Positions 22,349 through 32,537 are shown, counted from the first letter of the stretch. The stretch is 33,755 bases of DNA from Nitrospira sp. (GCA_009594865.1 VOPT01000064.1:1-33755); one strand, 5' to 3'. Numbers and translations: made by a program. Notes: a model not told the origin generated them from the letters alone.

Positions 22349-22933
22349 ATGGGGAGAATTCGTGATTGCGCAATGTCGGGCAAAGTCTTGCTGGTGGCTC
22401 TGGTGTTAAGTGTGGCTCCCGCCATCTGTCAGGCGGCTGAATGGGTGCATGAAGGGATGGCCGACGAAGGGAAGATGACGTTCGGGTTCCGGGTGGGGCC
22501 CAGTTTCATGACGCAAAGTTCCGGCCTGGCCACGACCGGCCCGGCGCTTAACTTTCAGGGTATGTATGGAATCAACAAATGGTTCCGCTTCGGGATGATG
22601 CTCGAATGGGAAAACCATAGCATTGATGGGCCGCGGAATGGATCGCTCAATACGATCACCCTGCTGCCGGTCAACCTCGAGTATCGGCCGGGACATGTCG
22701 GCGCCCTGATTCCCTATGTCACTAGCGGGATTGGCGTGAATATCAACACGAAGGACCAGGCGGATTCGTTCGCGTGGAGATTTGGCGCGGGGTTGGATTA
22801 CCCCATGACGAGTCTCTTGCAGGGCGCGCCTAAAGGCTTGATGCTGAATATGGAAACGGCCTGGAAGCGCAATTCCGCCGACGGGGACGGGTCCTCGATG
22901 GGCCTGCTCTTCGGCGTGCGCCACACGTTTTAA
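22349..22933 (+). CDS. Outer-membrane beta-barrel, OmpW/OmpA-like
   Basis: A 194-residue outer-membrane protein. Residues 1-30 are a signal peptide ending ICQAA. The mature chain contains eight or so amphipathic strands (KMTFGFRVGPSFM, WFRFGMMLEWENHS, TITLLPVNLEYRPG, LIPYVTSGIGVNIN, SFAWRFGAGLDYPM, LMLNMETAWKRNS) and ends in GVRHTF, with the terminal phenylalanine required for barrel insertion. The size and strand pattern fit small eight-stranded barrels such as OmpW or the OmpA transmembrane unit. The strong AGGAGG site and promoter indicate good expression as a single gene. The substrate or partner is unknown. Confidence 0.82.
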   Translation: MGRIRDCAMSGKVLLVALVLSVAPAICQAAEWVHEGMADEGKMTFGFRVGPSFMTQSSGLATTGPALNFQGMYGINKWFRFGMMLEWENHSIDGPRNGSLNTITLLPVNLEYRPGHVGALIPYVTSGIGVNINTKDQADSFAWRFGAGLDYPMTSLLQGAPKGLMLNMETAWKRNSADGDGSSMGLLFGVRHTF

Positions 22934-22960
22934 TCGGTAGCCTTCCCTCTGAAACCCTGT

Positions 22961-23003
22961 GCCGGGCGGTCAGTGACGGTCCTTTCGATCCTGACGGCCC
23001 GGC
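22961..23003 (+). terminator. Hairpin after outer-membrane protein gene
   Basis: GCCGGGCGGTCAG (22961-22973) pairs with CTGACGGCCCGGC (22991-23003) with one mismatch. It begins 28 bp after the stop codon of the barrel gene. There is no T-run. The rest of the 310-bp gap up to the pyrophosphatase gene shows no gene. Confidence 0.6.
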
Positions 23004-23243
23004 CCCGTCGCCTGTTGTCAGCACATCACCAGCAGTGTCCAATCGGCTCCGCGCCATCGCCGCGTGCTTCTTTTTGCGTCCTCCTGTTTCCTTCGCCCCC
23101 GATGTGTTATAAGCTGTCTGTTTCTCTAGCCTGATACTCCTGCCGTATTGCGGGTGTGTCGTCGAATTAATCCAGACCTTGCCGGATCGTACGATCGTGA
23201 GACCGTCACTTCCGAAGGCGTTCACAAGGGGGACTGAAGCAGG

Positions 23244-23930
23244 ATGAGCAAGAAGGAAATCGATGCGGCGCGGCGACTGATGAGCCTGATGTTTAAAGCG
23301 CATCCCTGGCACGGGGTGTCCATGGGAGACCAGGCGCCGGATCTGGTGACGGCCTATATCGAAATCGTGCCCAGCGATACCGTGAAGTATGAAGTAGACA
23401 AGGCCACGGGTTTTCTCAAAGTCGACCGTCCTCAGCGGTTCTCAAACTTCTGCCCCGTGTATTACGGGCTCATCCCCCAAACCTATTGTGGCGAGCAAGT
23501 GGCGAAGCTGTTCGGCGCCCGCGCCGGACGGCCGGACATGATCGGCGATGGCGATCCCCTGGATATTTGTGTGCTGACCGAAAAGGCGATTCCTCACAGC
23601 GATATTTTGCTGACGGCGCGCCCGATCGGCGGGTTCAGCATGGCCGATGGCGGCGAGGCAGACGACAAGATCATCGCCGTGATGCGGGACGATGCCGTTT
23701 ATGGGACGTTGACCGATCTCAAGGAATGTCCCATGACCCTCCTCGATCGGTTGCAGCATTATTTCCTGACCTATAAACAGGCGCCGGGCTCCACCGCACA
23801 CAACAAGGTGGAGATTACGAGCATGTACGGTCGCGACGAAGCCATCAAAGTCATCCACGCCAGCCACGACGACTACAAAGCCAAGTTCCCCGAGTTGGAA
23901 TTTATGTGGCCCGCCAGTATGAATAGCTAG
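23244..23930 (+). CDS. ppa: Inorganic pyrophosphatase, family I
   Basis: Soluble enzyme hydrolysing pyrophosphate to two phosphates, pulling biosynthetic reactions forward. The 228-residue protein carries the family I signature DGDPLD (residues 102-107) with the metal-binding aspartates, the substrate-contact segments VKYEVDK and VYYGLIPQTYC, and the later aspartate-lysine run ADDKIIAV. The C-terminus (HNKVEITSMYGRDEAIKVIH) is typical of the longer bacterial forms. The ATG at 23244 begins a slightly extended N-terminal helix. It lies 29 bp upstream of the DEAD-box helicase gene on the same strand and may be co-transcribed with it. Confidence 0.93.
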   Translation: MSKKEIDAARRLMSLMFKAHPWHGVSMGDQAPDLVTAYIEIVPSDTVKYEVDKATGFLKVDRPQRFSNFCPVYYGLIPQTYCGEQVAKLFGARAGRPDMIGDGDPLDICVLTEKAIPHSDILLTARPIGGFSMADGGEADDKIIAVMRDDAVYGTLTDLKECPMTLLDRLQHYFLTYKQAPGSTAHNKVEITSMYGRDEAIKVIHASHDDYKAKFPELEFMWPASMNS

Positions 23931-23959
23931 TCTTACGAAGAAAGGTTTAGCCCCTCCTG

Positions 23960-25687
23960 ATGAAACACACCACGACGCCATCGCCGACAGAGCCGGCCGC
24001 CAAGGGGTTTTCCCCCGGATTTGCCGCGCTCGGATTAGAAGCCTCGCTGTTGACCACGCTTGAAGCGCTGGGCTACGAAGAGCCTACCCCGATTCAACGT
24101 GAAGCCATTCCTCCGCTGTTGGAGGGGCGAGACCTGCTGGGGCAGGCCGCCACAGGAACCGGAAAAACGGCGGCATTTGCCTTGCCGCTCCTGCAGCGGA
24201 TTGCGCATGGTCCACGGCAGCGGCCGACGGCGCTGGTGTTGGTGCCGACCCGCGAACTGGCCGTGCAGGTCAGCGAAGCGGTGCAGCGGTACGGCAAGGA
24301 GCTGCGGATCTCCGTGCTGGCCCTGTACGGAGGCCAGGCGATGGGTCCGCAACTGCAGGCGCTCAGGCGCGGAGTGGAAGTCATTGTCGCGACACCCGGT
24401 CGGGCGCTGGATCACCTCCGCCGCAAGACCCTGAAGCTGGCTGATCTGCAGATCGTGGTGTTGGACGAGGCGGACGAGATGCTCGATATGGGCTTCGCCG
24501 ACGACCTCGACGCCATTCTTGAGGAAACCCCGGCGACGAAACAGACCGCGCTGTTTTCGGCGACCATGCCGCCGCGGATTGCGTCCATCGCCCGCCGGCA
24601 TTTGAAGAATCCGATCGAAGTCACGATTGCGCGTGAGCCGGTAAAAGCCGGGGCCGCGCCGCGCGTGCAACAGACCGCCTACGTGGTGGCCCGCCAGCAC
24701 AAGGTGTCGGCCCTCGCGCGCGTGTTGGATATTGCGATGCCGAAATCGGCCCTGGTGTTTTGCCGGACGCGGCTGGAGGTCGATGAAGTCACGGCGGCAT
24801 TGAACAGCCGCGGGTACCGATCTGAGGCCATTCATGGCGGCATGAGCCAGGTTCAGCGGGATCGCGTCATGCAGGCCTTTCGCACCGGACAGACCGAGCT
24901 GCTGGTGGCGACCGACGTGGCGGCTCGCGGCTTGGATATTCCATCTGTGTCGCATGTCATCAACTACGATTTGCCCTCCTCCCTGGAAGTGTACGTGCAT
25001 CGCATCGGGCGTACTGGCCGGGCCGGGCGCGAAGGTGCGGCGATGACCATTGTCGAACCGCGCGAGCAACGGTTATTGCGCGCGGTCGAGCAACACACCA
25101 AGGCGCGCATTACGATCGCGCCCGTGCCGTCGCTCGGGGATCTGTTGGCCAAACGGCTGGAGCGTACGAAGTCCTCGATTCAAGAAACCCTGGAAGCGGG
25201 CGGACTCGAAGATTTTCGCCGTGTCGTGGACGCGTTGGCCGCATCGGCCGATCCGGCGGATATCGCGGCGGCGGCCATCAAGTTGGTCTATCGATCGCAC
25301 GGCGGCGACCGGGAAGAAGAAGAGATTCCTGCCGTGCAGATGCGAGCGCCGGAGCCTTATCGGGCATCACGTCCACCTTATGGTTCGGCTCCGCAAGGGG
25401 ATCGTGCGCGAGCGCCTCGGGGCGGTCCGAGTCGCGGTGGTCGAGCAGCCGGAACCGTGCGTGTGTATGTCGGGGCAGGGCGGGCGGCAGGCATCAGGCC
25501 AGGCGATCTGGTCGGAGCCATTGCCAATGAAGCCGGTGTACCGTCCCGCATGATCGGCGCGATTGAAGTTGAAGAGCGATTTTCTCTGGTGGATGTGCAG
25601 GAAGAAGCGGCTCGGCAGATCATTGAGGCCTTGGGCCGGACGCGCATCAAAGGCCAAAAGGTTGCGGTCAGATTGTTTCGAGACTGA
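23960..25687 (+). CDS. deaD: DEAD-box RNA helicase with DbpA-type RNA-binding domain
   Basis: ATP-dependent RNA helicase for ribosome assembly or mRNA unwinding, often cold-induced. The 575-residue protein has an N-terminal Q motif (TPIQREAI), Walker A AATGTGKT (63-70), PTREL, TPGRALD, the DEAD box at 169-172, SATMP, and in the second RecA domain HGGMSQVQRDRVM, ATDVAARGLDIP and YVHRIGRTGRAGREG. A linker containing VQMRAPEPYRASRPPYG and then Gly/Arg repeats leads to a C-terminal DbpA-type RNA recognition fold (residues 498-575, VRVYVGAGRAAGIRPGDLVG). That domain in relatives binds rRNA. GAAAGG precedes the ATG. From 25688 to 25933 no gene was seen. Confidence 0.94.
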   Translation: MKHTTTPSPTEPAAKGFSPGFAALGLEASLLTTLEALGYEEPTPIQREAIPPLLEGRDLLGQAATGTGKTAAFALPLLQRIAHGPRQRPTALVLVPTRELAVQVSEAVQRYGKELRISVLALYGGQAMGPQLQALRRGVEVIVATPGRALDHLRRKTLKLADLQIVVLDEADEMLDMGFADDLDAILEETPATKQTALFSATMPPRIASIARRHLKNPIEVTIAREPVKAGAAPRVQQTAYVVARQHKVSALARVLDIAMPKSALVFCRTRLEVDEVTAALNSRGYRSEAIHGGMSQVQRDRVMQAFRTGQTELLVATDVAARGLDIPSVSHVINYDLPSSLEVYVHRIGRTGRAGREGAAMTIVEPREQRLLRAVEQHTKARITIAPVPSLGDLLAKRLERTKSSIQETLEAGGLEDFRRVVDALAASADPADIAAAAIKLVYRSHGGDREEEEIPAVQMRAPEPYRASRPPYGSAPQGDRARAPRGGPSRGGRAAGTVRVYVGAGRAAGIRPGDLVGAIANEAGVPSRMIGAIEVEERFSLVDVQEEAARQIIEALGRTRIKGQKVAVRLFRD

Positions 25688-25933
25688 CAGATTCCCCTCC
25701 GACATGAGCCCGGCCAGTGCGCGAGATTGAATGCCCTGGCCAGGCTCGTCGTCTCGCCCTCCGGTGAGCGGTGACACGCGCCCAATCTCTTGCGACACCA
25801 AGCCCCGCTGAATTGCTCGACCTTCCTCGCTTCTCCCGTGCATCGTTCTGGTTGACGATACGCCTGACCTCCTCGCTCCTCTCTCGACTTCGCAGCCGCC
25901 AGGGAATTCAATAGGCGTCGGTGCCATCCGGTA

Positions 25934-27406
25934 ATGGTACGATCACGCATGCTTGCCTTGGAACGCCCCGTGACCACGAGCATTCCCCAACGTATGGATC
26001 GCCTGCCCTGGTCGCGCTGGCACTGGTTGGTGGTGACGGCGCTTGGCGTGACCTGGATTCTGGATGGGCTGGAAGTGTCCATTGTGGCGGCGCTCGGCCC
26101 GGTCCTGACACATGGTGGCACCTTACATTTGACGGCTTCTGAAGTCGGCCTCACCGCTTCGGCCTATTTGGCCGGATCGGTGGCGGGTGCCATTGTTTTC
26201 TCCTACCTGACCGACCGGCAGGGGCGGAAGAAGTGGTTCATGTTCACGCTGATGCTCTACCTGGCCGCGACCGTGATGACGGCTTTCTCTTGGGATCTCT
26301 GGAGCTTCATGTTCTTTCGTTTCTTGACGGGTGCCGGGATCGGCGGGGAATATGCGGCGATCAACTCCGCCATCGATGAACTGATTCCCGCGCGCAGTCG
26401 CGGACATACCGATCTGGCGATCAATGGCAGCTGGTGGCTGGGCAGCGCGGCCGGTGCGTTGTTGACGCTCGTGCTGTTAAATCCTCTGTTGATTCCGGAA
26501 TATGTGGGGTGGCGGCTGTGCTTCGGGTTAGGGGCCGTGCTCGGCGTGAGTATCCTGCTCGTACGACGCGTTGTTCCGGAAAGTCCGCGATGGCTCATGA
26601 CGCATGGCAGTGTGCAGGAAGCGGAGCGGATCGTCTCCGGCATTGAAGCGCAGGTCATGCGCGATGAACAACTGGCCACGCTCCCGTCAGCAGAAGGATC
26701 GATCACCATCCATGGACGGACGCATGCGACCCTGGCCACCGTGGCCCGGGAGCTGTTCACGTCCTATCCGCGCCGCACATCGTTGGGAATTGTGCTCATG
26801 GTGACGCAATCGTTCATGTACAATGCGATGTCGTTCACCTATCCGTTTGTGCTGACGAAATTTTATGCCGTGCCCAGCCACAGTATCGGCCTGTACATTG
26901 TGCCGTTTGCGATCGGGAACTTTCTGGGCCCCTTGTTGCTGGGTCGTTTTTTCGATACCATCGGCCGCAAGCAAATGATCAGTTTCACATATGCCGTTGC
27001 TGGTTGTTTGCTGGCGACCACCGGCTATTTGTTTTTTCAGGGGGCCTTTACCTCCGTCACGCAAACCGTGGCGTGGTCGGCCATTTTCTTTTTTGCGTCG
27101 GCCGGGGCAAGTGCGGCGTATCTGACCGTCAGCGAGATCTTTCCCATGGAGATCCGTGCCATGGCGATTGCCTTCTTTTTCGTCGTGGCCCAGGGCGCGG
27201 GTATCGCGGCTCCTTGGCTGTACGGCAAGCTGATCGAAACATCGGCCGAGAGTGTCATGTATGGATATCTGCTGGGAGCCGGAATGATGCTGATCGGTGC
27301 CATTGTGGAGTGGTGGTTAGGGGTGAAGGCCGAGGGGCGATCACTCGAACAGATCGCGATGCCGCTTTCCGCCCAACCTGTGCCGAGTCGTGTGCCACAC
27401 GTCTGA
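25934..27406 (+). CDS. MFS transporter, sugar/organic-acid porter type
   Basis: Twelve-helix major facilitator of about 490 residues. The loop after helix 2 has the family motif FSYLTDRQGRKKWFMF, helix 4 contains RFLTGAGIGGEYAAINSAI, and RVVPESPRWLMTHG after helix 6 is the sugar-porter signature. The second half repeats GRFFDTIGRKQMISF, with SEIFPMEIRAMAIAF late in the protein. These point to the sugar/metabolite:proton symporter group, also including aromatic-acid and phosphate porters, so the substrate is open. The start at 25934 is one of several (25949, 25994) and lacks a clear Shine-Dalgarno sequence. Confidence 0.88.
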   Translation: MVRSRMLALERPVTTSIPQRMDRLPWSRWHWLVVTALGVTWILDGLEVSIVAALGPVLTHGGTLHLTASEVGLTASAYLAGSVAGAIVFSYLTDRQGRKKWFMFTLMLYLAATVMTAFSWDLWSFMFFRFLTGAGIGGEYAAINSAIDELIPARSRGHTDLAINGSWWLGSAAGALLTLVLLNPLLIPEYVGWRLCFGLGAVLGVSILLVRRVVPESPRWLMTHGSVQEAERIVSGIEAQVMRDEQLATLPSAEGSITIHGRTHATLATVARELFTSYPRRTSLGIVLMVTQSFMYNAMSFTYPFVLTKFYAVPSHSIGLYIVPFAIGNFLGPLLLGRFFDTIGRKQMISFTYAVAGCLLATTGYLFFQGAFTSVTQTVAWSAIFFFASAGASAAYLTVSEIFPMEIRAMAIAFFFVVAQGAGIAAPWLYGKLIETSAESVMYGYLLGAGMMLIGAIVEWWLGVKAEGRSLEQIAMPLSAQPVPSRVPHV

Positions 27407-27455
27407 TAGCCATTCCCATGTGTAGCCGAGACGATCAGTGTGAAATGAGGCGCGA

Positions 27456-29012
27456 GTGAACGTTCGTCCGTGGACCGCCGTGTTGCGCGACTGGCAGGCG
27501 CGTGCGGTGGCCGATGTATTGGCGCAGAAGCGCGAAGATTATCTCGTGACGGCGACGCCGGCTGCGGGGAAAACGCGCTTTGCCCTGCGGATTGCCCATC
27601 ATTATCTGGCGGAACGCGCTGCGAGCCGCGTGCTCGTGGTGTGTCCGACGAATCATCTGCGCACTCAGTGGGCGTCGGCGGCAGGGCAGGCCGGAATTCA
27701 ATTGGATCCCGCTTTGTCCAATGAGCAGGCCTGCGAGGCGCGTGACTATCACGGCGCAGTGGTGACCTACCAGCAGGTCTGTCTGGCGCCGGATGTGTTC
27801 CGGTGCGCCTGCCGCAATCGCAAAACCCTGGTGATTCTCGACGAGTTGCACCATGCCGGAGACGGCAAGGACTGGGGCAAGGCGCTGCGTGAATCGTTCG
27901 GGGAGGCCGTGTTTCGCCTGGCTCTCTCGGGTACGCCCTTCCGGTCCGACAACAATCCCATTCCCTATGTGCGGTATGAGCAGGGCGAAAGCCAGGCGGA
28001 TTTTACGTATGGGTATTCACATTCGATTCGTGACGGGGTCTGTCGTCCGATTCTGTTCCCGAGTTACGAAGGCGAACTGACCTGGTTATCCGACGGGCGC
28101 GAGCACCGGGCGACGTTCGAAGACGGCTTGACCTTCGAGCGTCAGCGCGAGCGTCTCAAAACCGCGTTGCTCCAGGAAACCTGGCTGGGGCCGGTATTGA
28201 GTGATGCCCATGCCGAGTTGCAGCGTCTGAGAAAACAGGAACAGGCGGACGCGGGCGGCCTGATCGTGACGATGAATCAAGACCATGCGCGGCAAGTGGC
28301 CGATCTGGTGCATCGGCTCACAGGCACGCGCGCGCTGGTCGCTGTCTCCGACGATCCCTCCGCCTCGAAGACGATCGAAACCTTTTCCCATCACAAGACG
28401 CAGCAATGGCTGGTGGCGGTGAATATGGTGAGCGAAGGCGTCGATATCCCGCGCCTCCGGGTCGGAGTGTATGCGACCAACGTGTTGACGGAAATGTATT
28501 TCCGCCAGGTCGTCGGGCGTTTTGTGCGAATGCAGGATAAAGTGCCGAAGCCGCAGCGGGCCTGGCTCTACCTGCCGAAGGACGCCACGCTGGTGCATTA
28601 TGCCAAGCGGATCAAGGTTGAGCGCGATCACGTGCTTGAGGAGATCATGCCGGCTGTGCAGCGGACGCTGTTCGGGACGGCCGCCACGTCGCTCAAAGAA
28701 TATATTCCGCTCAATGGGGTGGCGCGGCTGGATGCCTTGATCGGCGCGGACGAGGGCGAGCCTTCCTTGGCAGGGAAGGGCCAACCAGAACCGGCCGTGG
28801 CGCTGCATGACCAGAAGAATCTATTGCGTGACAAACACCGGCTCCTTGTGGGAGCCGTGGCGAGAAAGTGCGGGATGGATCATCGGCAACTGAATGCGGA
28901 ACTGATCAAGCGGACCGGCGGCCGCGTCGATCAGGCGACCATCCCTCAATTGGAACGCCGGATTGCGTTGTTGGAAAAGTGGCGGGATTCCGGCTTCGAT
29001 AAAAAACGTTGA
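27456..29012 (+). CDS. Superfamily 2 helicase (DEAH/type III-like)
   Basis: A 518-residue DNA or RNA translocase. Walker A is ATPAAGKT (33-40), motif Ia VVCPTNHLRTQW, motif II L-D129-E-L-H132, motif III ALSGTPFRSD, and in the second RecA domain VNMVSEGVDIPRLRVGVYAT (motif V) and FRQVVGRFVRM (motif VI). This resembles the ResIII/UvrB-type helicases used by phage, restriction and repair systems. The C-terminal 130 residues (ERDHVLEEIMPAVQRTLFGT; then KCGMDHRQLNAELIKRTGGR and an ending LLEKWRDSGFDKKR) look like an added DNA-binding or regulatory region. The start is a GTG at 27456 with GAGG nine bases upstream. The degenerate AAA+ gene follows 82 bp later. No nuclease or methylase gene is adjacent, so a restriction role is not supported. 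Confidence 0.87.
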   Translation: MNVRPWTAVLRDWQARAVADVLAQKREDYLVTATPAAGKTRFALRIAHHYLAERAASRVLVVCPTNHLRTQWASAAGQAGIQLDPALSNEQACEARDYHGAVVTYQQVCLAPDVFRCACRNRKTLVILDELHHAGDGKDWGKALRESFGEAVFRLALSGTPFRSDNNPIPYVRYEQGESQADFTYGYSHSIRDGVCRPILFPSYEGELTWLSDGREHRATFEDGLTFERQRERLKTALLQETWLGPVLSDAHAELQRLRKQEQADAGGLIVTMNQDHARQVADLVHRLTGTRALVAVSDDPSASKTIETFSHHKTQQWLVAVNMVSEGVDIPRLRVGVYATNVLTEMYFRQVVGRFVRMQDKVPKPQRAWLYLPKDATLVHYAKRIKVERDHVLEEIMPAVQRTLFGTAATSLKEYIPLNGVARLDALIGADEGEPSLAGKGQPEPAVALHDQKNLLRDKHRLLVGAVARKCGMDHRQLNAELIKRTGGRVDQATIPQLERRIALLEKWRDSGFDKKR

Positions 29013-29094
29013 ACGGTCAAAGTATGGTAAGCATATCCTGCCCAATCAGTGAGCGCAGGATGGTATGAAAGAATTGCTGGAGAGGAAAAGGACC

Positions 29095-29655
29095 ATGACT
29101 GGACATACAAGGAAGCGGCCCGCGAGCGCGGCAGCGAAGACAACGAAGAAGAAGGTGGTGAAGAAAGCCGTGACCAAGCAGAATACGGATCCGGCGCGCC
29201 GCGCCACGGCTACTCGGACTGGAAAGTCATCGGTGGTGGTCGTCGTCTTATCCGGTTCCACGCCCTTGCGCAGGAACAAGGCGGCCGAATTGGTCGCGGA
29301 AGAGCTGCAGCTCGATTTATCGAAAGTGAATCTCTCGTCCGTGGTGAGTCAGCGGGTCGGCGAGACGGAAAAAAACATCAACCGGGTCTTCGACGACGCT
29401 GAACGCAGCGGGTCGATTTTGTTCTTCGACGGGGCCGATGCCTTGTTCGGCAAACACCGGCCCGCCAAGGACGGCGCGAGCCACTATGCCAATGCCGGAG
29501 CGGCGCATCTGCTGCAGCGCATTGAAGACCACAACGGCTTGGTGATTCTGACGACCAACGGCAAAAGCCGGATCGATCAAGCCTTATCCAAGCAGGCACG
29601 GGTATCGGTGATGGTGGGCATCGAAAAGAAACGGCGGAAGAAGCCGACTGCTTAA
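29095..29655 (+). CDS. Degenerate AAA+ core domain with basic tails, copy 2
   Basis: A 186-residue paralogue of the protein at 15662-16234. Residues 1-45 are Lys/Ala/Arg-rich (KTTKKKVVKKAVTKQN) and the C-terminus ends KKRRKKPTA. The AAA+ core has G54-STPLRRNK-62 in place of the P-loop. It shares KAAELVAEELQLDL, SSVVSQRVGETEKNINRVF and SILFFDGADALFG with copy 1, but its Walker B glutamate is glycine (D112, G113). It ends soon after the sensor-1 segment VILTTNGKSRIDQAL, without arginine finger or lid. It is therefore further from a working ATPase than copy 1. The ATG at 29095 is preferred because AGGAAAAGG precedes it; an earlier ATG at 29065 is in frame. It follows the SF2 helicase gene. Confidence 0.85.
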   Translation: MTGHTRKRPASAAAKTTKKKVVKKAVTKQNTDPARRATATRTGKSSVVVVVLSGSTPLRRNKAAELVAEELQLDLSKVNLSSVVSQRVGETEKNINRVFDDAERSGSILFFDGADALFGKHRPAKDGASHYANAGAAHLLQRIEDHNGLVILTTNGKSRIDQALSKQARVSVMVGIEKKRRKKPTA

Positions 29656-29698
29656 GGAATCGTCAGCCCGTGGGTCCTCGCGTAGGAATGACCTGAAC

Positions 29699-29822
29699 AC
29701 AGGATGCTCAAAGCGGCTGTTCAGCAAGGCCGCAGCGAACAAGCCCGAGGGGTACCCTCAGGGGTACGTTGAGGGTCCGAGTGATGCGAGAACGCGGCTG
29801 ATAGACTTTTCCAGCATCCTGT
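29699..29822 (+). repeat. 124-bp element with terminal inverted repeats
   Basis: ACAGGATGCT (29699-29708) and AGCATCCTGT (29813-29822) are perfect inverted termini, and pairing can extend inward (CAAAG with CTTTT-like bases). The interior has two GGGGTAC units (GAGGGGTACCCTCA and GGGGTACGTTGA). A decayed relative lies at 11521. No reading frame fits. It looks like a MITE- or REP-like dispersed repeat. It sits immediately 5 bp from the stop of the zinc-ribbon-like gene. Confidence 0.75.
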
Positions 29823-29827
29823 GAGGA

Positions 29828-29998
29828 TTACTCCGTTTCTTCGCTAGCTTCCAGGCACTTCGTGCATTGCTCGAGGTCGGGCACGCCATGGGCACTGCAG
29901 AAGTGCCGATGACAGAGACCGCAGAGCATAAATGTCATTTTAATCCGGTCTTCGGCTTCGCAGTAGTAACAGTTTTTTGCGCTTCTTGCCTTGGGCAT
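29828..29998 (-). CDS. 56-aa zinc-ribbon-like protein
   Basis: A small soluble protein with eight cysteines and three histidines in 56 residues, spaced as C-YY-C, C-GL-C, H-RH-F-C, H and C-TK-C, a layout able to bind two zinc ions in the style of AN1 or treble-clef fingers. It begins MPKARSAKN and ends ASEETE. AGGAGAAGG lies just upstream of the ATG at 29998, and that strong site fixes the start against longer frames. No family was recognised; such proteins bind nucleic acid or protein. Between 29999 and 30326 nothing else convincing was found. Confidence 0.65.
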   Translation of the reverse strand: MPKARSAKNCYYCEAEDRIKMTFMLCGLCHRHFCSAHGVPDLEQCTKCLEASEETE

Positions 29999-30326
29999 GG
30001 TCCTTCTCCTCGCATCATGTATCAGTTCACAGGTCGTGTCATCGCCTGACTGCGCCGGTCGCGGTCGGCCTCGCGTCCCAACGCACCCATTCCAGATCGG
30101 CATGGGGACGGCGGAGTCTCAATTGATGAGGGAGGCGGGCAAGTCACCCAGGCCGAGTTAGCCTGAGGCGCTAAGGGCAACAAAAGGTGTGCTCGTGCTC
30201 GCGTTCATCCAACCAGGAAGCCCCGACCGGCCTTCATGGACGGTCATCTCGTTATAACACATTTCCCCATATGTCTGTGCAGCGGCAAGTGGCTCGGGGC
30301 CGCGTTTCCTCCTCAGAGCGGAGAGA
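29999..30326. other. Gap without a supported gene
   Basis: Both strands were read. Short frames exist but none has a ribosome-binding site or recognisable product. It contains the leader of the small zinc-ribbon-like gene and the 3' side of the release-factor gene. A TATAAC on the minus strand near 30255 has no matching -35 element. Confidence 0.4.
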
Positions 30327-31955
<1,629 letters not shown>

Positions 31956-32078
31956 AACGTGCTCTTGGTGGTTAGGGATATCGACGAGACAGGGGGTGGT
32001 GTGGCCGCCTGGCGTCGCTGGGTTGCAACGCTTTCTTTTATCAGTCGGAGAGGGGTGGCGGCAAGAAGGGGGGAAGAG

Positions 32079-32177
32079 GGGGCGTGCAGGCGGATGTTCC
32101 CGTTGCTCGCGCAACGCGCGGCCTAAAGGCCCTCGTTGGACGCGCGCAGTTTGGGGAGCATCTAGCCTGCACGCCCC
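32079..32177 (+). repeat. Dispersed hairpin repeat, copy 2
   Basis: A 99-bp element bounded by perfect 13-bp arms (32079-32091 and 32165-32177). Inside, GTTCCC (32096-32101) pairs with GGGAGC (32154-32159) through one G-U. The centre, TTGCTCGCGCAACGCGCGGCC followed shortly by CTCGTTGGACGCGCGCAG, matches copy 1 at 10886, while the outer arms are a different sequence. It lies 55 bp after the stop of the minus-strand secreted protein and may end that transcript. Confidence 0.8.
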
Positions 32178-32231
32178 TGGTAGACAGGGCAGTAAATGTC
32201 GGAAGGAAGCCTGGGGCCGGAGCCGGGGTCG

Positions 32232-32537
32232 TTATTTGCCAAAGGGATTGGTCAACGCGCCCTTGGCACCCTCCTTGATGTCCTTGACGTCTCCCTTGAC
32301 CTGACCGACGCCTTGCTTGGTCTTGTCGATGTCCAGCTTCTTGGCCTCTTCTTTCGTTTGTGTCGCATCGGTTTTGAGTTTGCCAGTGGTTTCCGTCAAC
32401 GACTTGCCCGTGCCCTTCATCGCTTCTTTGCCTTCTGCGACCAGGCCATCGGCATGGGCTGATGGCAGCAGCGACGCCACAGAGCTTGCTCCGAGACCGA
32501 CGGCGACTGCAATGGCGACGATCAATGACTTGTGCAT
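32232..32537 (-). CDS. Small secreted Lys/Thr-rich helical protein
   Basis: A 101-residue exported protein of unknown function. The signal peptide MHKSLIVAIAVAVGLGASSV and following residues end in SAHA, with the mature protein starting DGLVAEG. The rest is a repetitive helical pattern of Lys, Thr, Gly and Glu (EGKEAMKGTGKSLTETTGKL, KTDATQTKEEAKKLDIDKTK, QVKGDVKDIKEGAKG), LEA/apolipoprotein-like. It is similar in style to the protein at 5449-5727. AAGGAGG precedes the ATG at 32537. It may help the envelope tolerate stress, but that is inference. The 273 bp beyond its start show no gene. Confidence 0.72.
   Translation of the reverse strand: MHKSLIVAIAVAVGLGASSVASLLPSAHADGLVAEGKEAMKGTGKSLTETTGKLKTDATQTKEEAKKLDIDKTKQGVGQVKGDVKDIKEGAKGALTNPFGK

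Noticed and set aside
24035..25069. Minus-strand frame opposite the DEAD-box helicase
   Set aside because: Composition rich in His, Arg and Gln, no motifs; antisense of conserved helicase sequence.
27456..29012. SF2 helicase as the R subunit of a type III restriction system
   Set aside because: No nuclease domain seen, length too short for Res, and no Mod gene adjacent.
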